Source of the DNA: Wyeomyia smithii
Lineage: Eukaryota; Arthropoda; Insecta; Diptera; Culicidae
Length of the DNA: 64,000 bases
Assembly: GCF_029784165.1 (NCBI RefSeq)
Contig: NC_073696.1
Location: 23,133,530-23,197,529, forward strand
Direction of reading: 5' to 3'
Below the pieces are notes generated by a model. That model saw only the letters and a list, made by a program, of their open reading frames with translations. It was not told the DNA's origin and ran no database searches. Shown here piece after piece: positions 41,391 through 51,723 of this stretch. How positions within the stretch are numbered: the first letter of the stretch is position 1; the number at the start of each line of letters is the position of its first letter. The translations under genes were made by a program, and so were the position numbers.

Positions 41391-44300
41391 TTTATATTTG
41401 TACACTATAAAAATCGACACGTTACTGGCAAGTGAATTCCGCTTACTTCTGTGCTAATAGATGAAACATTTTATATCTAAGTGGAATACACTTGCGTTTC
41501 ACTTCATAACACAAAATCAAGTGTCTTACACTTCGGTTTGCCATGTCATGCATACCAAAATCAATCTATTTACACTCAGATTTCAATGGTAGAACGCGTC
41601 AAATGCTAAAACTCGTCAAAATACCGTGAATTCCATTGAAAACCGATATGGGCCGACCTGTTAAAACGATTGGGTCGGTTTATTGGTATTCATGTGTAAA
41701 GAGCATTTGATATGAGCGTGTGATTTTTTTCAGTGTACTGAGTAACCATTACAGAACGTTTAGGTTCCGTGACGTTAATGTAACTGGAGCTTTACAACGT
41801 AAGATGTCAATGCGCAAGTAAAGCGAATCAAAGTAAGCCACGGTCGGAAAGGTTGTTCATGTTTTAGCTCGTGTGTGTTGTTTGAATATAACAATCAACT
41901 AAAAATAATCAGCCTTTCCAGCAGTGTAAATCGTCCACGAAAGGTAAAAACGCTTAGTATGGACGTCAATCACGTTATCACAAGCATTAAGCATAAGTTG
42001 TGCCTTCAAACGGTCTCGTCGAGACTGCATTTCCCAGAGCTCTCACTCCTGCGTTTCCATACATCCAGAGGAGGAAAACATTACAGCGCTTTGTATCCAG
42101 TAGTTCACCACGTGAGCTTCCGTGCTGCATAAGTTAGGCTCCCGCTGCCACAACAAATATTTACCGGGAAACAATAACCATACATTCAATCAAACTTCCT
42201 CTTCGCCACACTGCTTACCTTACTTTACAGCTCCCACCGGACAGACATCGATAAAAATGAATCAAAAAACTCTTGATTCAATTTTACCGCCACCGCCAGT
42301 TAGAGAGCAGACATGACCGCGCGCGCGGCCTGAATGCAATCTGACCCTCGGGAGCAGACCAGATGCCAGCATGCAGTTGCATAAATTGTTTGCAAACCTA
42401 CATTTTGCTTGGAGGCTGTGCAGCAGCACACACGCAGACGGCATTCGGTTTGCTAGCGGTTCCGCTGGTCCCGTGTGCTCTATGACGATTGGGGGGAGCT
42501 CTTCTCCCTGTCCTCTGCGTCATTTGCCCTAGGCCTCAAGGAGAAGTAGAAGGTTCGTAAACCCGTACGGACGGACTGTTACAGGCAATGTTGCAATGTG
42601 ATAAATTGTGCAGTTAATATTTATAACCACCAATCTGGCCTAGCACTCACACACTCGCGTACGGTTCTGCTGATGGAAATGAGCTGCTTTTGTGATCGCA
42701 AACAGAGATTCTCAGGGTACGTACGTATTTTTTATATTACTTTGTTGGTAAACAAATATTTAAAACCACTAATCGAAGAATTTCGGGTCGCCAATCCATG
42801 AACATAGATTAGTACAATTTGCGCTTCGAAAGTCATTCAAAAGCGATGCTGACAGTCAGCTCAAAAATCAGCGCCGCTAATTGGTGAATTAGTTGAATAA
42901 CGCCCGCCAAAGACCCCTTGTAACTAATTTCTTTTTTTTATCTCTTTCTGTCAGCGAAAAGGAATGATATGTTTAATTTTCGGAGTAGAGTGAAAATGAC
43001 TGCTCTTTTCTATGTCACACGAGCAAAATCGTGACGCATCGAAGCTTCTAATCCTTCATCAAACCCATCAGCAGCAACGGTTCCACGGCTTGGCACGATG
43101 CGATGGGGGCTGTATGGGGAGATTAACCTATTTCGCGGTGTCCGAAAATAGAAATTCCATATTCGGTGGCATGTATGCGTACATGTTAGGAGCCCTAGAC
43201 GAGAAGAAGAAAAACGGGAAAAAAGCACACTTAGCGGCCGAGCTTCAAGACCCGAAAGAGGCACACGCGCACGTATGTGTGTGCGGCCCGAAGTCTCAAA
43301 ATTGCCGTCCAAGTCAGTCAAACGGAATAGTGGCATCTACAACAGTGGAGGGAAAAGAAATCATGACGTCCAGCCAGGCAGGCAATGAACATCTTTCTCC
43401 GCTCTCTTCGGGCCCAGAACCGGACCGGGATCTCGCTCGTCGCACCGGTGCGACTCGTGTTGGCAATCTCTCATTGGTCTTCCCATTTCTGATATCAAGT
43501 GGCTGCTATTCCGCTGATTGTGTGTCTGCTTGCTCCAAGCTTTTTCCAGCTCGCATCGGGACCACCAACTTTTTACATTAAGTTTTTTTCCGCAATCGAA
43601 ACATTGAACTTTTCACCCCTGCGGAAAAAATAACAAAACTGAACCACAACATTGCACGCACTCCAGCATGTCCGCCCTTCCCTATCTTTATGGGGGGAAA
43701 AGACCGTGGAAGGCTCACGGATGACGTGTTATTTTTTTATGAAACATTTATGTATTTATTTATACTTTGCAAGAGTGTTTTTATACCCCCTCCTACCCGT
43801 TAAATGCGCTGGAACCACGGAGCAGAAGAAGCTGAAACCACGGAGCAAAACCCGGGGGAATTTATTTGGAAGTCCGCGTGGAGCAAAGAAATAGACACAC
43901 TTATGGCCGAATTCGAACAGCGCACGTCCGCTAGTTAACTACGTACACAAGAGAATGCTGCGCGGAGGTTCTCGCTCTCGCTTCGCGCACACACACACAC
44001 TTACACAAACACACTGCCTCTCATGCATAGTTAAAATACAGTTTCTGTTGCGCTATTTGCGCGGTGGCAAGCGGAAACCTCCAATCGGCCAGCGCACTGC
44101 GAGCGCGTCTTCTAGTCGATATTCAAATATCTTCTACCCGCCGCGGGTCGGTCTGAGGCGAACTCGAACGTCGTTGCCCTGTTGATGCAACAATGCGGAT
44201 ATGAACTGCACCAGCTTATTACTGAATAGTGCCATTCGTGAGTCAGTGGACCCGTGGAGAAGGGCAATAATATGCTGTATTCTTTCAATGGTTCGCCCAT

Positions 44301-44756
44301 TCCATCAATCATCCGCACATTCTGCATCTGTATCACGGTTACTCTTGAATTATTCCAAGCTCGGTACTTATTAATCTAGCAAACCCACTCAATGATCATA
44401 CCCCTAAAATTCACGACGTGTCTAGGAAAATTTGCCACGTCTCCAATTAAACGCACACCAACAGCAAACAGCGCACTCTAATTGGACCAATTGGAGCCAT
44501 TTCGAATGGAACGTTCTTCCTGGGGAGTTGCATCGCCACCGTATGCAAATTGTTGCCCCGGAGTTCCTCCGTGGCGAATCGCAAAGTGGATTCCAGCTTC
44601 GCTGCGGATCGGAAGACTTGTACGATGGAATGCAAGCGAACCCGTTTTCCATACACGCAATGAAATTTCCACAATTTTGTCTAAGAAAAAGACGAACATT
44701 CATGGACTTTTTCGAATCAAAAACAAGTTTTTATTTAATTTAAGAATTTTCAATGC
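41391..44756. other. Unique non-coding DNA, no supported gene
   Basis: Composition rises in GC from about 42 kb. Overlapping ORFs on both strands (189 codons at 43012-43581, and a cluster at 44422-44760) have no recognisable domain. A short CA tract lies near 43988. It could be flanking or regulatory DNA of the cuticular-like genes to the right. Confidence 0.3.
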
Positions 44757-45180
44757 ATAATTGTCTTGATTACTTCCGTAATGTTCCCAACCGTAGGCTT
44801 CCCCACGGTAGACCCCAGGAGTTGACCTTCACTGATGCGATGGTGCAACAGTTTTAACGATGTTTTCATATCCCCATCCGGAACCGTAGTTTCCCCAAAG
44901 TTGATCCCACGAAGAGACTTTTTGCACCGAATCATAAAGACCGTTCCATCCGTTGCTGTGCTGTTGGTCATGAAGAAGCCCACGATTTAGCGTATGGGTA
45001 ATTCCAGCCATTGTTTCAGTAGTTCAAGCCAGCCGAGGGAGATGGCCAGTAGGATGTTGGTACGTAGAATCGTCGAGCAGAAGCCGTCATTGTTGCAAGT
45101 AATATAACAGAAATAATCTAATGGGAGTGAATTTTCTTCAATGCCAGCGTATAAATGGTGTTAGTAAAAAATGCCTTCAT
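44757..45180 (-). pseudogene. Pseudogene of a W/G-rich cuticular-like secreted protein
   Basis: Paralogue of the gene at 45518-46051, on the opposite strand. Exon 1 is ATGAAG (45175-45180). A short intron-like stretch follows, ending in TAG at 45118. Exon 2 then encodes ISV-type signal residues, SYWPSPSAG, NNGWN, YPYAKSWASS and WNGLYDSV. It continues with VSSWDQLWGNYGSGWGYEN and KTVAPS. Defects: TGA in place of Trp in the SAG-N-W context, a second TGA after WASS, and at least two frameshifts (before SNGWNG and after the last PWGS). A deletion lies before YPYAK, and the donor is GC where the intact paralogue has GT. The two loci are divergent, 337 bp between their ATGs. Confidence 0.8.
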
Positions 45181-45433
45181 TTTGGTTGTTGTTTAATGAT
45201 GGTTGTCCGCGTTTATATTCTGTTGTGCTATTTATTACTGGTGCAACAAGCTAAAGCAATTGTGCTTCCTGGTAACGATTTGTTTTACTTCCTTTCGTTC
45301 GATAGTTTAGATTTCGGCACAAGCACTGATAATTAAATCGAACAGAAATTGATGCTACTGAATTGAAGGATACAAGAAACTAAAAATATTTAATATTTAT
45401 TGGTAACTTCCTTTGAAGAACATTTCTGTTGAG

Positions 45434-45440
45434 TATAAAA
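45434..45440 (+). promoter_or_regulatory. TATA box of the cuticular-like gene
   Basis: TATAAAA about 30 bp upstream of a cacagtta initiator-like site (near 45466) and 84 bp upstream of the start codon. Confidence 0.7.
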
Positions 45441-45517
45441 CAGCCAGACTGTGACAGCTTTAACCACAGTTATTTCTCAAACGCAGCCACTTCAATACGT
45501 TAGAAATCATTTTCAAA

Positions 45518-46051
45518 ATGAAGGTTTGATAAGATTAACCCTTCCATTTGTGAAGAGTGACATTGATTAACCCTTTTAACGAAAACTAGATCTCCGTTGC
45601 ATTGATGATCGCCACCTTGGCTGTTGCCGCTCAGGGATCCTACGAACATTCCTCATACTGGCCATCACACTCTGCAGGATGGAACTCCTGGAACAACGGC
45701 TGGAATGGTCACCAAGTGGCTACTTACCCATACGCAAAAACGTGGGCCCCTTCCTGGCCAGCAGCTGGTTTGTACAACCACGGATGGAACGGATATTATG
45801 GTGCCGTCGATAAAGTCAACTCTTGGGCTCAACCATGGGGAACGTATGGCGCTGACTGGGGTTATCAGAACTTTGCTAAGACCGTTGCTCCATCGGTTAA
45901 GGTCAACTCGTGGGGTCTGCCCTGGGGAAGCTATGGTGCTGGTGCGTACGGTTGGGAACAACCGGAAGTGGTGAAGACCGTTGTTCCAGTAGCCAAGCAG
46001 GTTGCCTATGTTGCCCCAGTAGAAAAGGTTCTTGTGCCCTCGAAGTGGTAA
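45518..46051 (+). CDS. W/G/Y-rich secreted cuticular-like protein, two exons
   Basis: Exon 1 is just ATG AAG (45518-45523). The intron is 45524-45589 (GT...AG, 66 bp). Exon 2 runs 45590-46051, giving 155 residues. A first exon ending after the second codon is common in insect cuticular protein genes. The N-terminus MKISVALMIATLAVAAQG is a signal peptide. The mature protein is low complexity, with WNSWNNGWNG followed by two diverged repeats of a KVNSW-x2-PWG-x-YGA motif. The tail is Val/Ala/Pro-rich (QVAYVAPVEKVLVPSKW). There is no Rebers-Riddiford motif and no Cys. The role is inferred to be structural in cuticle or another extracellular matrix. It might belong with the Trp-containing low-complexity cuticular families of mosquitoes. 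TATA box, initiator and poly(A) signal are all present. Confidence 0.85.
45524..45589 (+). other. 66-bp intron of the cuticular-like gene
   Basis: Begins GTTTGAT after ATGAAG and ends AACTAG. Removing it joins MK to ISVALMIATL, which completes a standard signal peptide. Confidence 0.8.
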
Positions 46052-46117
46052 ACTAAGGTTTATCTCTGTGAGTCAGAGAATGTTATATTGCTATGCCAAA
46101 TTCAGTTGAAGTTTTTC

Positions 46118-46123
46118 AATAAA
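46118..46123 (+). terminator. Polyadenylation signal AATAAA
   Basis: AATAAA 67 bp after the stop codon of the cuticular-like gene, followed by a T-rich stretch. Confidence 0.75.
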
Positions 46124-48340
46124 TACCCAGTTTTTTTCATAAAATTACAACTTTTTTAGTTTTTTTCCTCTAAGCTCGAACAAGCAACAATGTTTAGCTA
46201 ACGGTGTGTTGTAGAGAATATGTTTCGCTCTTTAAGTTTAAACAGTTTCAATTGCGCCCATGGTAAAAAATTGCTTGTTAGGAAGTTCATCGCAAAAAAA
46301 CCTAATTCATCTCAAAGTTCCTAAATCCTGAGATAATGTTACAAATTTTCACAAAAAACTATCGGAATAATGTTTTCACGTCAAAAGACTAAATATAGTT
46401 TAGAAAACATTGTGTGCCAATTTTTCGAATAAATACTTCTCTCGTTAACATAGATTGAAGCAGGCCATGGCCGGAATCAGACGTCAAAATTTCACTCGCG
46501 TGATATTTCAAATGAAAATAATACGGTTGTGCATGCCTAAGTTGTGAGTGTTAGTTATCGCAAAGTGAGTTTATTTTCGAAATTTACAAGTGCTTTTTGG
46601 GAAAGTTCGCGAACGGCGTCGGTGCGGTATAGTTGTATTGCAATATGTGTTCACAATATGCACTAAATGTTTGTAGCAATGCCGTGAACATCAATCGACA
46701 AAATGGCTGGAATAACATAAAGAGTGGTACCGTCGCACAGTGCGTTGAATGTCTGGGTACGCGGGACAATAATCAAAACAGCCATTCTAGTTTTTTTTTC
46801 TATTGGTGTGACACGAAAAATGTTTAGTACCGATGAGAGCTACTATTTGCATAATTGACGAATGTCAAATACATAATCGCCAATATGTCTTAAACGCCAT
46901 TTTTTTTAACAGAACCATGAAATGATAATTTTCCAAGAATACTATCCATTTAGAGATAAAAGGCTTGAAAAGCATATTCAAATAATTTATAGGCGATGAA
47001 AAAGTGACCTAAACGCCAGAACAATTAGTTTTTACTTCTACTTTTATTTAATTCCCTTTTAATCATGTTTATATGCGGTTTATTGCTGCAAAACATTTGG
47101 ACATCATTAATCCAGGCATCTTTTATGTGTTTTACACATAAATTACGTGTTATACATAAAAATAAGGGACAGATGTACGATAAATTGCTCACTCTTGGTT
47201 CCGGACGTATCATTCGAAAACGCGAATTCCGGTTGAAAGAGCAAACTTGAGCAATAAAAATCGCTTCCAAAGTTTGAAGGGTATTCCAGATAAGAGGAAA
47301 AAGAGAAATTCAGAGAGGTACTTTTGGGTACTTTTTTTGACGATCGATTTTAAATCGAAAGTATCTTTTCTCTCTTAGCATAAAGAAGCACGACCAAGAA
47401 GCCTTTAACTTCCACATGTGCTACGTTATGTCTCAACAGTAACATTTAAAATGTAGTAGTTACATACCTCTACCGTTGCCATTTTGGTTTTAACTTGAAA
47501 AGATATAAAGTTTAATTTTTTTTTTTTTAAAATAACGTGTCACTTGAATAGTTCAAACCACTTCACAGTAGATGCGTTTCATAATCGTATGGGTGAACTT
47601 ACGAGGTTAATAATATCATTACATTATGTCTCAAACATGCATAAAACATGTCAGCATATAAAATTGATTCAATTTTGAATCCCCTTTTTCGATTTTTGTC
47701 TATGAAACGTTGCACTGTGCGTCGGCTCCGTCGGCTGCAATTGTTCTTGTTAGGCTTCCCGCAGCAATAGGCATGTGTGTACGTGACTTAAAGTGAGTGC
47801 GTTTGTACTAACCGTTGTTAGTAGAGAAACTTATAATCAATGCAAGTTTTTTTTATAGCTTTTCGTTGCTTTATTAGTGACACAGTGTTTTTTTTTTTTG
47901 AGTTCATAATGAACTGAAACCAGTTTACCTTTTTCAGGTAAATGATTTGGGCCCGAATCTACCCTTGTTTGCATGGAATCTTCGTAATAAGTGTAGATTG
48001 TTTTACACTTTTGACTGAGCGAGTTCATATTTATAGTTTCAATTTTTTTTCGCAAATGTTGTATCGTTTGTGTTAGACGATTTGAAATTTTCATTTGAAA
48101 TTTGAACTGGTGTTGATCCCAAACATGATCAGTTGACTCTATATGTGAATACAGATATTCTCAAATTTCACTTAAAGTGAATTACTGATTTTATCTGATG
48201 GTAGGGTTCAAAGAAACGATTTGATCTATTAATCAGAACTGTACAAAAAACCTAAAACCTAATGTAATCTGGTACACAACCATAAAATCAACCATAAAGC
48301 CCAACCTCACACAAATGACGAAATTACTACATGGAACAAC
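46124..48340. other. Non-coding AT-rich interval
   Basis: No gene or RNA recognised. Several short ORFs (61-85 codons) without features. Confidence 0.35.
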
Positions 48341-48345
48341 AACTG

Positions 48346-48392
48346 AACTAGAGTTTGGATTGGGTTTGGATTCGGCTTGGATTTGGTTTTAA
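48346..48392. repeat. Short TTGGAT-type minisatellite
   Basis: gtttggattgggtttggatt and variants, the same motif as the array at 49975-51125. Confidence 0.7.
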
Positions 48393-48398
48393 ACTTAT

Positions 48399-48690
48399 AC
48401 ACTAAAGTCTCTTTTTACGCGTGGGATACATGCCGGGTAAAAAAACCGCGTAAATTCCGGAATCCGCGAAAAAAACCGCGTAAATTCCGGAATCCGCGTT
48501 AAAAACCAGCGTTAATTCTGTATGACGAGGAACCGAAATCCGCGCAAAAAAATATCGCATAAATTCCGGAATCTGCGTAAAAAAACGCGTAAATTCCGGA
48601 AACCGCGTAAATTCCGGAATACGCGTTAAAAAAACCGCGTTAATTCCGGAATCCGCGTAAAAAAAGCCGCGTGAAAAGCGACCTCAGTGT
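48399..48690. mobile_element. MITE with TA flanks and internal tandem repeats
   Basis: The left end, actaaagtctctttttacgcg, is an imperfect inverted repeat of the right end, cgcgtgaaaagcgacctcagt. Both sides are bordered by TA (Tc1/mariner-like TSD). The interior consists of about eight variants of a unit of 22-32 bp containing ccgcgtaaattccggaat. The related string gaaatccgagtaaatttcgg at 60480-60520 may be a degraded relative. Confidence 0.75.
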
Positions 48691-49974
48691 ATTAGGAACC
48701 GTCGTGCAAGGCTTCTTTTGACTCTTTTTCCAAGTTTTACAACTCAACGTTATTATAACTACCATTATAGCTAATGAAACTAAATGATTTTCACTTATAT
48801 TTAACGCGGATGTGTATGCAACAGTCACGAATAGTTTCATTTGAGTTCGTTGAGAAATAAAAAAATGTACATATAGGGATTTAAAAGTTGTTTGTTGCTT
48901 CCGACTGGGGGTTTCTTTGGATATTTTAAGAAATCGATAGGACTTTATACAAAAGTACCATTTTTGGAACCTAATCATATTTATTTTTACAAGTAATAAT
49001 ATAATGACCTATTTTATGCAAATTCTTTGGTGTGATTCGAATAGCTTGTTGTAGATAGTCTGCCGACTGCATTTAACCTGACTTGCAGCGTCCGCGATGG
49101 GCATGTATCCGGTTTTCACTTTGTTGAGACATTTTCCGTGAATGTTCTTTCAAAAAGAAAGCCCTTGAATGCATGCCTGAAACTTATACAGTATATTTCC
49201 GGAAGTTATTGGCCTTTCGGTAAGTTTCATACAAACACAAACATAGCCGTGCAAAATGGCTGACAAAAAAATCACGGCATTCAATATTTTTGCAAAAATA
49301 ACAATGTTCAACTAAAATCTAATAAAACTGATAGCCAAATACAAAAAAGGATTCGTTTTTTGATAAAATTATCGTCTTATCAAAATTAATGGTCTGCTAA
49401 AACATCGATTTTGGAATAGAAGTTTCAGTAACTAGAATTTACTTCCGCACGGCTATTAGAGGTTAGTCGTATTCTGACAAGCAATATGGTGCAAAATACA
49501 TTGTTTTATCAAAATATAGGAGATAATGTATAAGTTTAAGATGTAGTTTTGCTAAAAAACATAAAACTAAAATGTCCAAATTAGCCCCGCATATCGAAAG
49601 AAGCCTCGCACGACGGTATGTATTGGGTTTAGTTGGACTTAGATATTGGATTAGGATAGAATTCAAATGGATTAAGAATGGAATTTTCAATTTGAAATGG
49701 CTTTTAAAGGCTAGAAAAATAATAGAAAGATCCCAGTTTACACTCAGAAAAGGATTCTATGGCCCTTATATCATGTTCAAAATCGTTGAAAACACTTTGA
49801 AAAAGCAAGAAAAGGTGACAAAAGTATATAATCTAAAATTAAGCTCAGAATTTATACTAAAGACCATAAAAGGCGAAAAAATGTCACAAATGGAGGTGAA
49901 GTTCACTGAAAATCGCTTATAAAACTAAAAACTTGAAGGATAAATTATCACAAAAAATGCTCTGAAGGCCATAT
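48691..49974. other. Non-coding interval
   Basis: AT-rich, without recognisable genes. ORFs of 112 codons (48640-48978, minus) and 116 codons (49572-49922, plus) lack domains. Confidence 0.35.
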
Positions 49975-51125
49975 TTGGGTCTGGACTAAATTGGGTTTGA
50001 ATTTAGATTGCATTTAGATTGGAATTGGATTGGATTTGGATTGGATTGGGTTTGGATTAGATTTGGATTGGATTTGGATTGGATTTGGATTGGATTTGGA
50101 TTGGATTCGGATTGGATTTGGATTGGATTTGGATTGGATTTGGATTGGATTTGGATTGGATTTGGATTGGATTTGGATTGGTAGGATTTGAATTGAATTT
50201 GGATTGGATTTGGATTGGATTTGGATTGGATTTGGATTGGATTTGGATTGGATTTGGATTGGATTTGGATTGGATTTGGATTGGATTTGGATTGGATTTG
50301 GATTGGATTTGGATTGGATTTGGATTGGATTTGGATTGGATTCGGATAGGATTTGGATTGGATTTGGTTTGAATTTGGATTGAATTTGGATTGGTTCTGG
50401 ATTGGTTTCCGAAGGGATTTAAACTTGCACTAAATATATATTCGATTGAGTTAGATTAAGCTAATGAATTTGAATTAGATTTTAATGGATGTAGAACGGA
50501 ATCTTCAATTTGAATTAGCTTTTGAAGGCTAGCAAAAGCAGATAAAAATAAATCCCCAAATCAGGCTTAGAATCACTAAAAACATTTTTAAAGGCGGAAA
50601 TAGAATACAATCCCAAATTGAATTCAAAACCACTATACCGAAGGTCATGAAAGTCCAAAAAACGTCGCAAATTGCGCTGAATATTACTGAAAAACGGTCA
50701 TAAAACTTATTGGGACCAATTAGGGGAAAAAATATTCCAAATCAAGCTCAGAATCGCTAAGAAATGCTGCTTTCAAATGGCAGATTTGGGTTTTGATTTA
50801 ATAAGGTTTAGATTTGGATTGGATTTAGATTGGATTCGGGCTGGATTTGACTAAATTTGGATTAGATTCGGATTGAATTTTGACTGAATTTGGATTGGAT
50901 TTGGACTGGATTTGGATTGGATTGGATTTCGATTGAATTTGGATTGGATTTGGATTGGGTTTGATTTAGATTCGAACTCGATTTTGACTGGATTTCGACT
51001 GGATTTCGACTGGATTTTGGCTGGATTTGGACTGGATTTGGATTGGATTTGAATATGAATTGAAGTTGAATTGGATTTAAATTAGATACGGATAGGAATT
51101 GGACTGAATTCGGATTGGATTAGAT
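49975..51125. repeat. Minisatellite, 11-bp unit GGATTTGGATT
   Basis: A very regular core at about 50036-50400 has an 11-bp period. It is followed by a less regular part (50800-51120), with a degenerate interval between. The 97-codon ORF at 50079-50372, an 11-residue repeat of the type LDLDWIWIGFG, is a by-product: 33 bp equals three units and happens to lack stops. Confidence 0.9.
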
Positions 51126-51130
51126 TAGGA

Positions 51131-51318
51131 TTTCTTATGTAAAATTGGTCAATAAATCGATTGGTGATATTTCCATTTTGTGTAGGACACAGGAAAGGAT
51201 CTATATTGCCAAAAATACGCAAAAATAGGGTGAAAAGTGGCAAAATAAACCATTTCCCCCGCCCAGCCCAAAATGAAACCATCGCCAATCGATTTGTTGA
51301 CCAATTTTACATAAGAAA
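51131..51318. mobile_element. MITE-like element with ~50-bp inverted ends
   Basis: The left arm 51131-51180 starts tttcttatgtaaaattggtc. The right arm 51269-51318 ends in gaccaattttacataagaaa, with a few mismatches further in. The loop is 88 bp. It sits at the edge of the TTGGAT array. No clear TSD. Confidence 0.75.
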
Positions 51319-51723
51319 TGCTATGTTTCAGGTTGTTAGCCCAGCGGCGATTATTTAGTGAAAAACGTAGGTTTCGGTTTTGCCATTAATTAATCGCCGC
51401 TAGACTGGTTCTCTTTAATATTCTCAAAACTCACATCTTTTAATCAAAGCCCTCCCAAAAGAAAATCATGACTAAGCCACGGTGGACCTGTAAAGGGGGG
51501 AAATGATTTTGAATTATGATTTAATTTAAAAAAACACTGCCTCTAGAAAAGACCTATTTTGATTTAGAATGGATTAAGAATGGAATATGGTTTGGATTTG
51601 GATTGAATATTTTAGTCTTCCAAGATTGTGGTTTGATTTAGGATAAAGTGGCATTTCTGTGGTACTGTAACGATTAGGTAGTCACCCAGTTTTCAATCTA
51701 CATCCTTGTAACGATTGATTCAA
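51319..51723. other. Non-coding interval
   Basis: Contains a trace of TTGGAT-like repeat near 51590. No gene seen. Confidence 0.35.

Noticed and set aside
43012..43581. 189-codon plus-strand ORF
   Set aside because: Composition looks random, with no recognised motif. A 108-codon ORF on the opposite strand overlaps it.
44422..44760. Five overlapping ORFs on both strands next to the cuticular-like pseudogene
   Set aside because: None resembles the neighbouring protein family or any domain. Probably a chance stop-poor patch.
50079..50372. 97-codon ORF with an 11-residue repeat
   Set aside because: Three 11-bp units make 33 bp, so any stop-free frame yields an 11-residue repeat. No promoter, signal or other gene feature.
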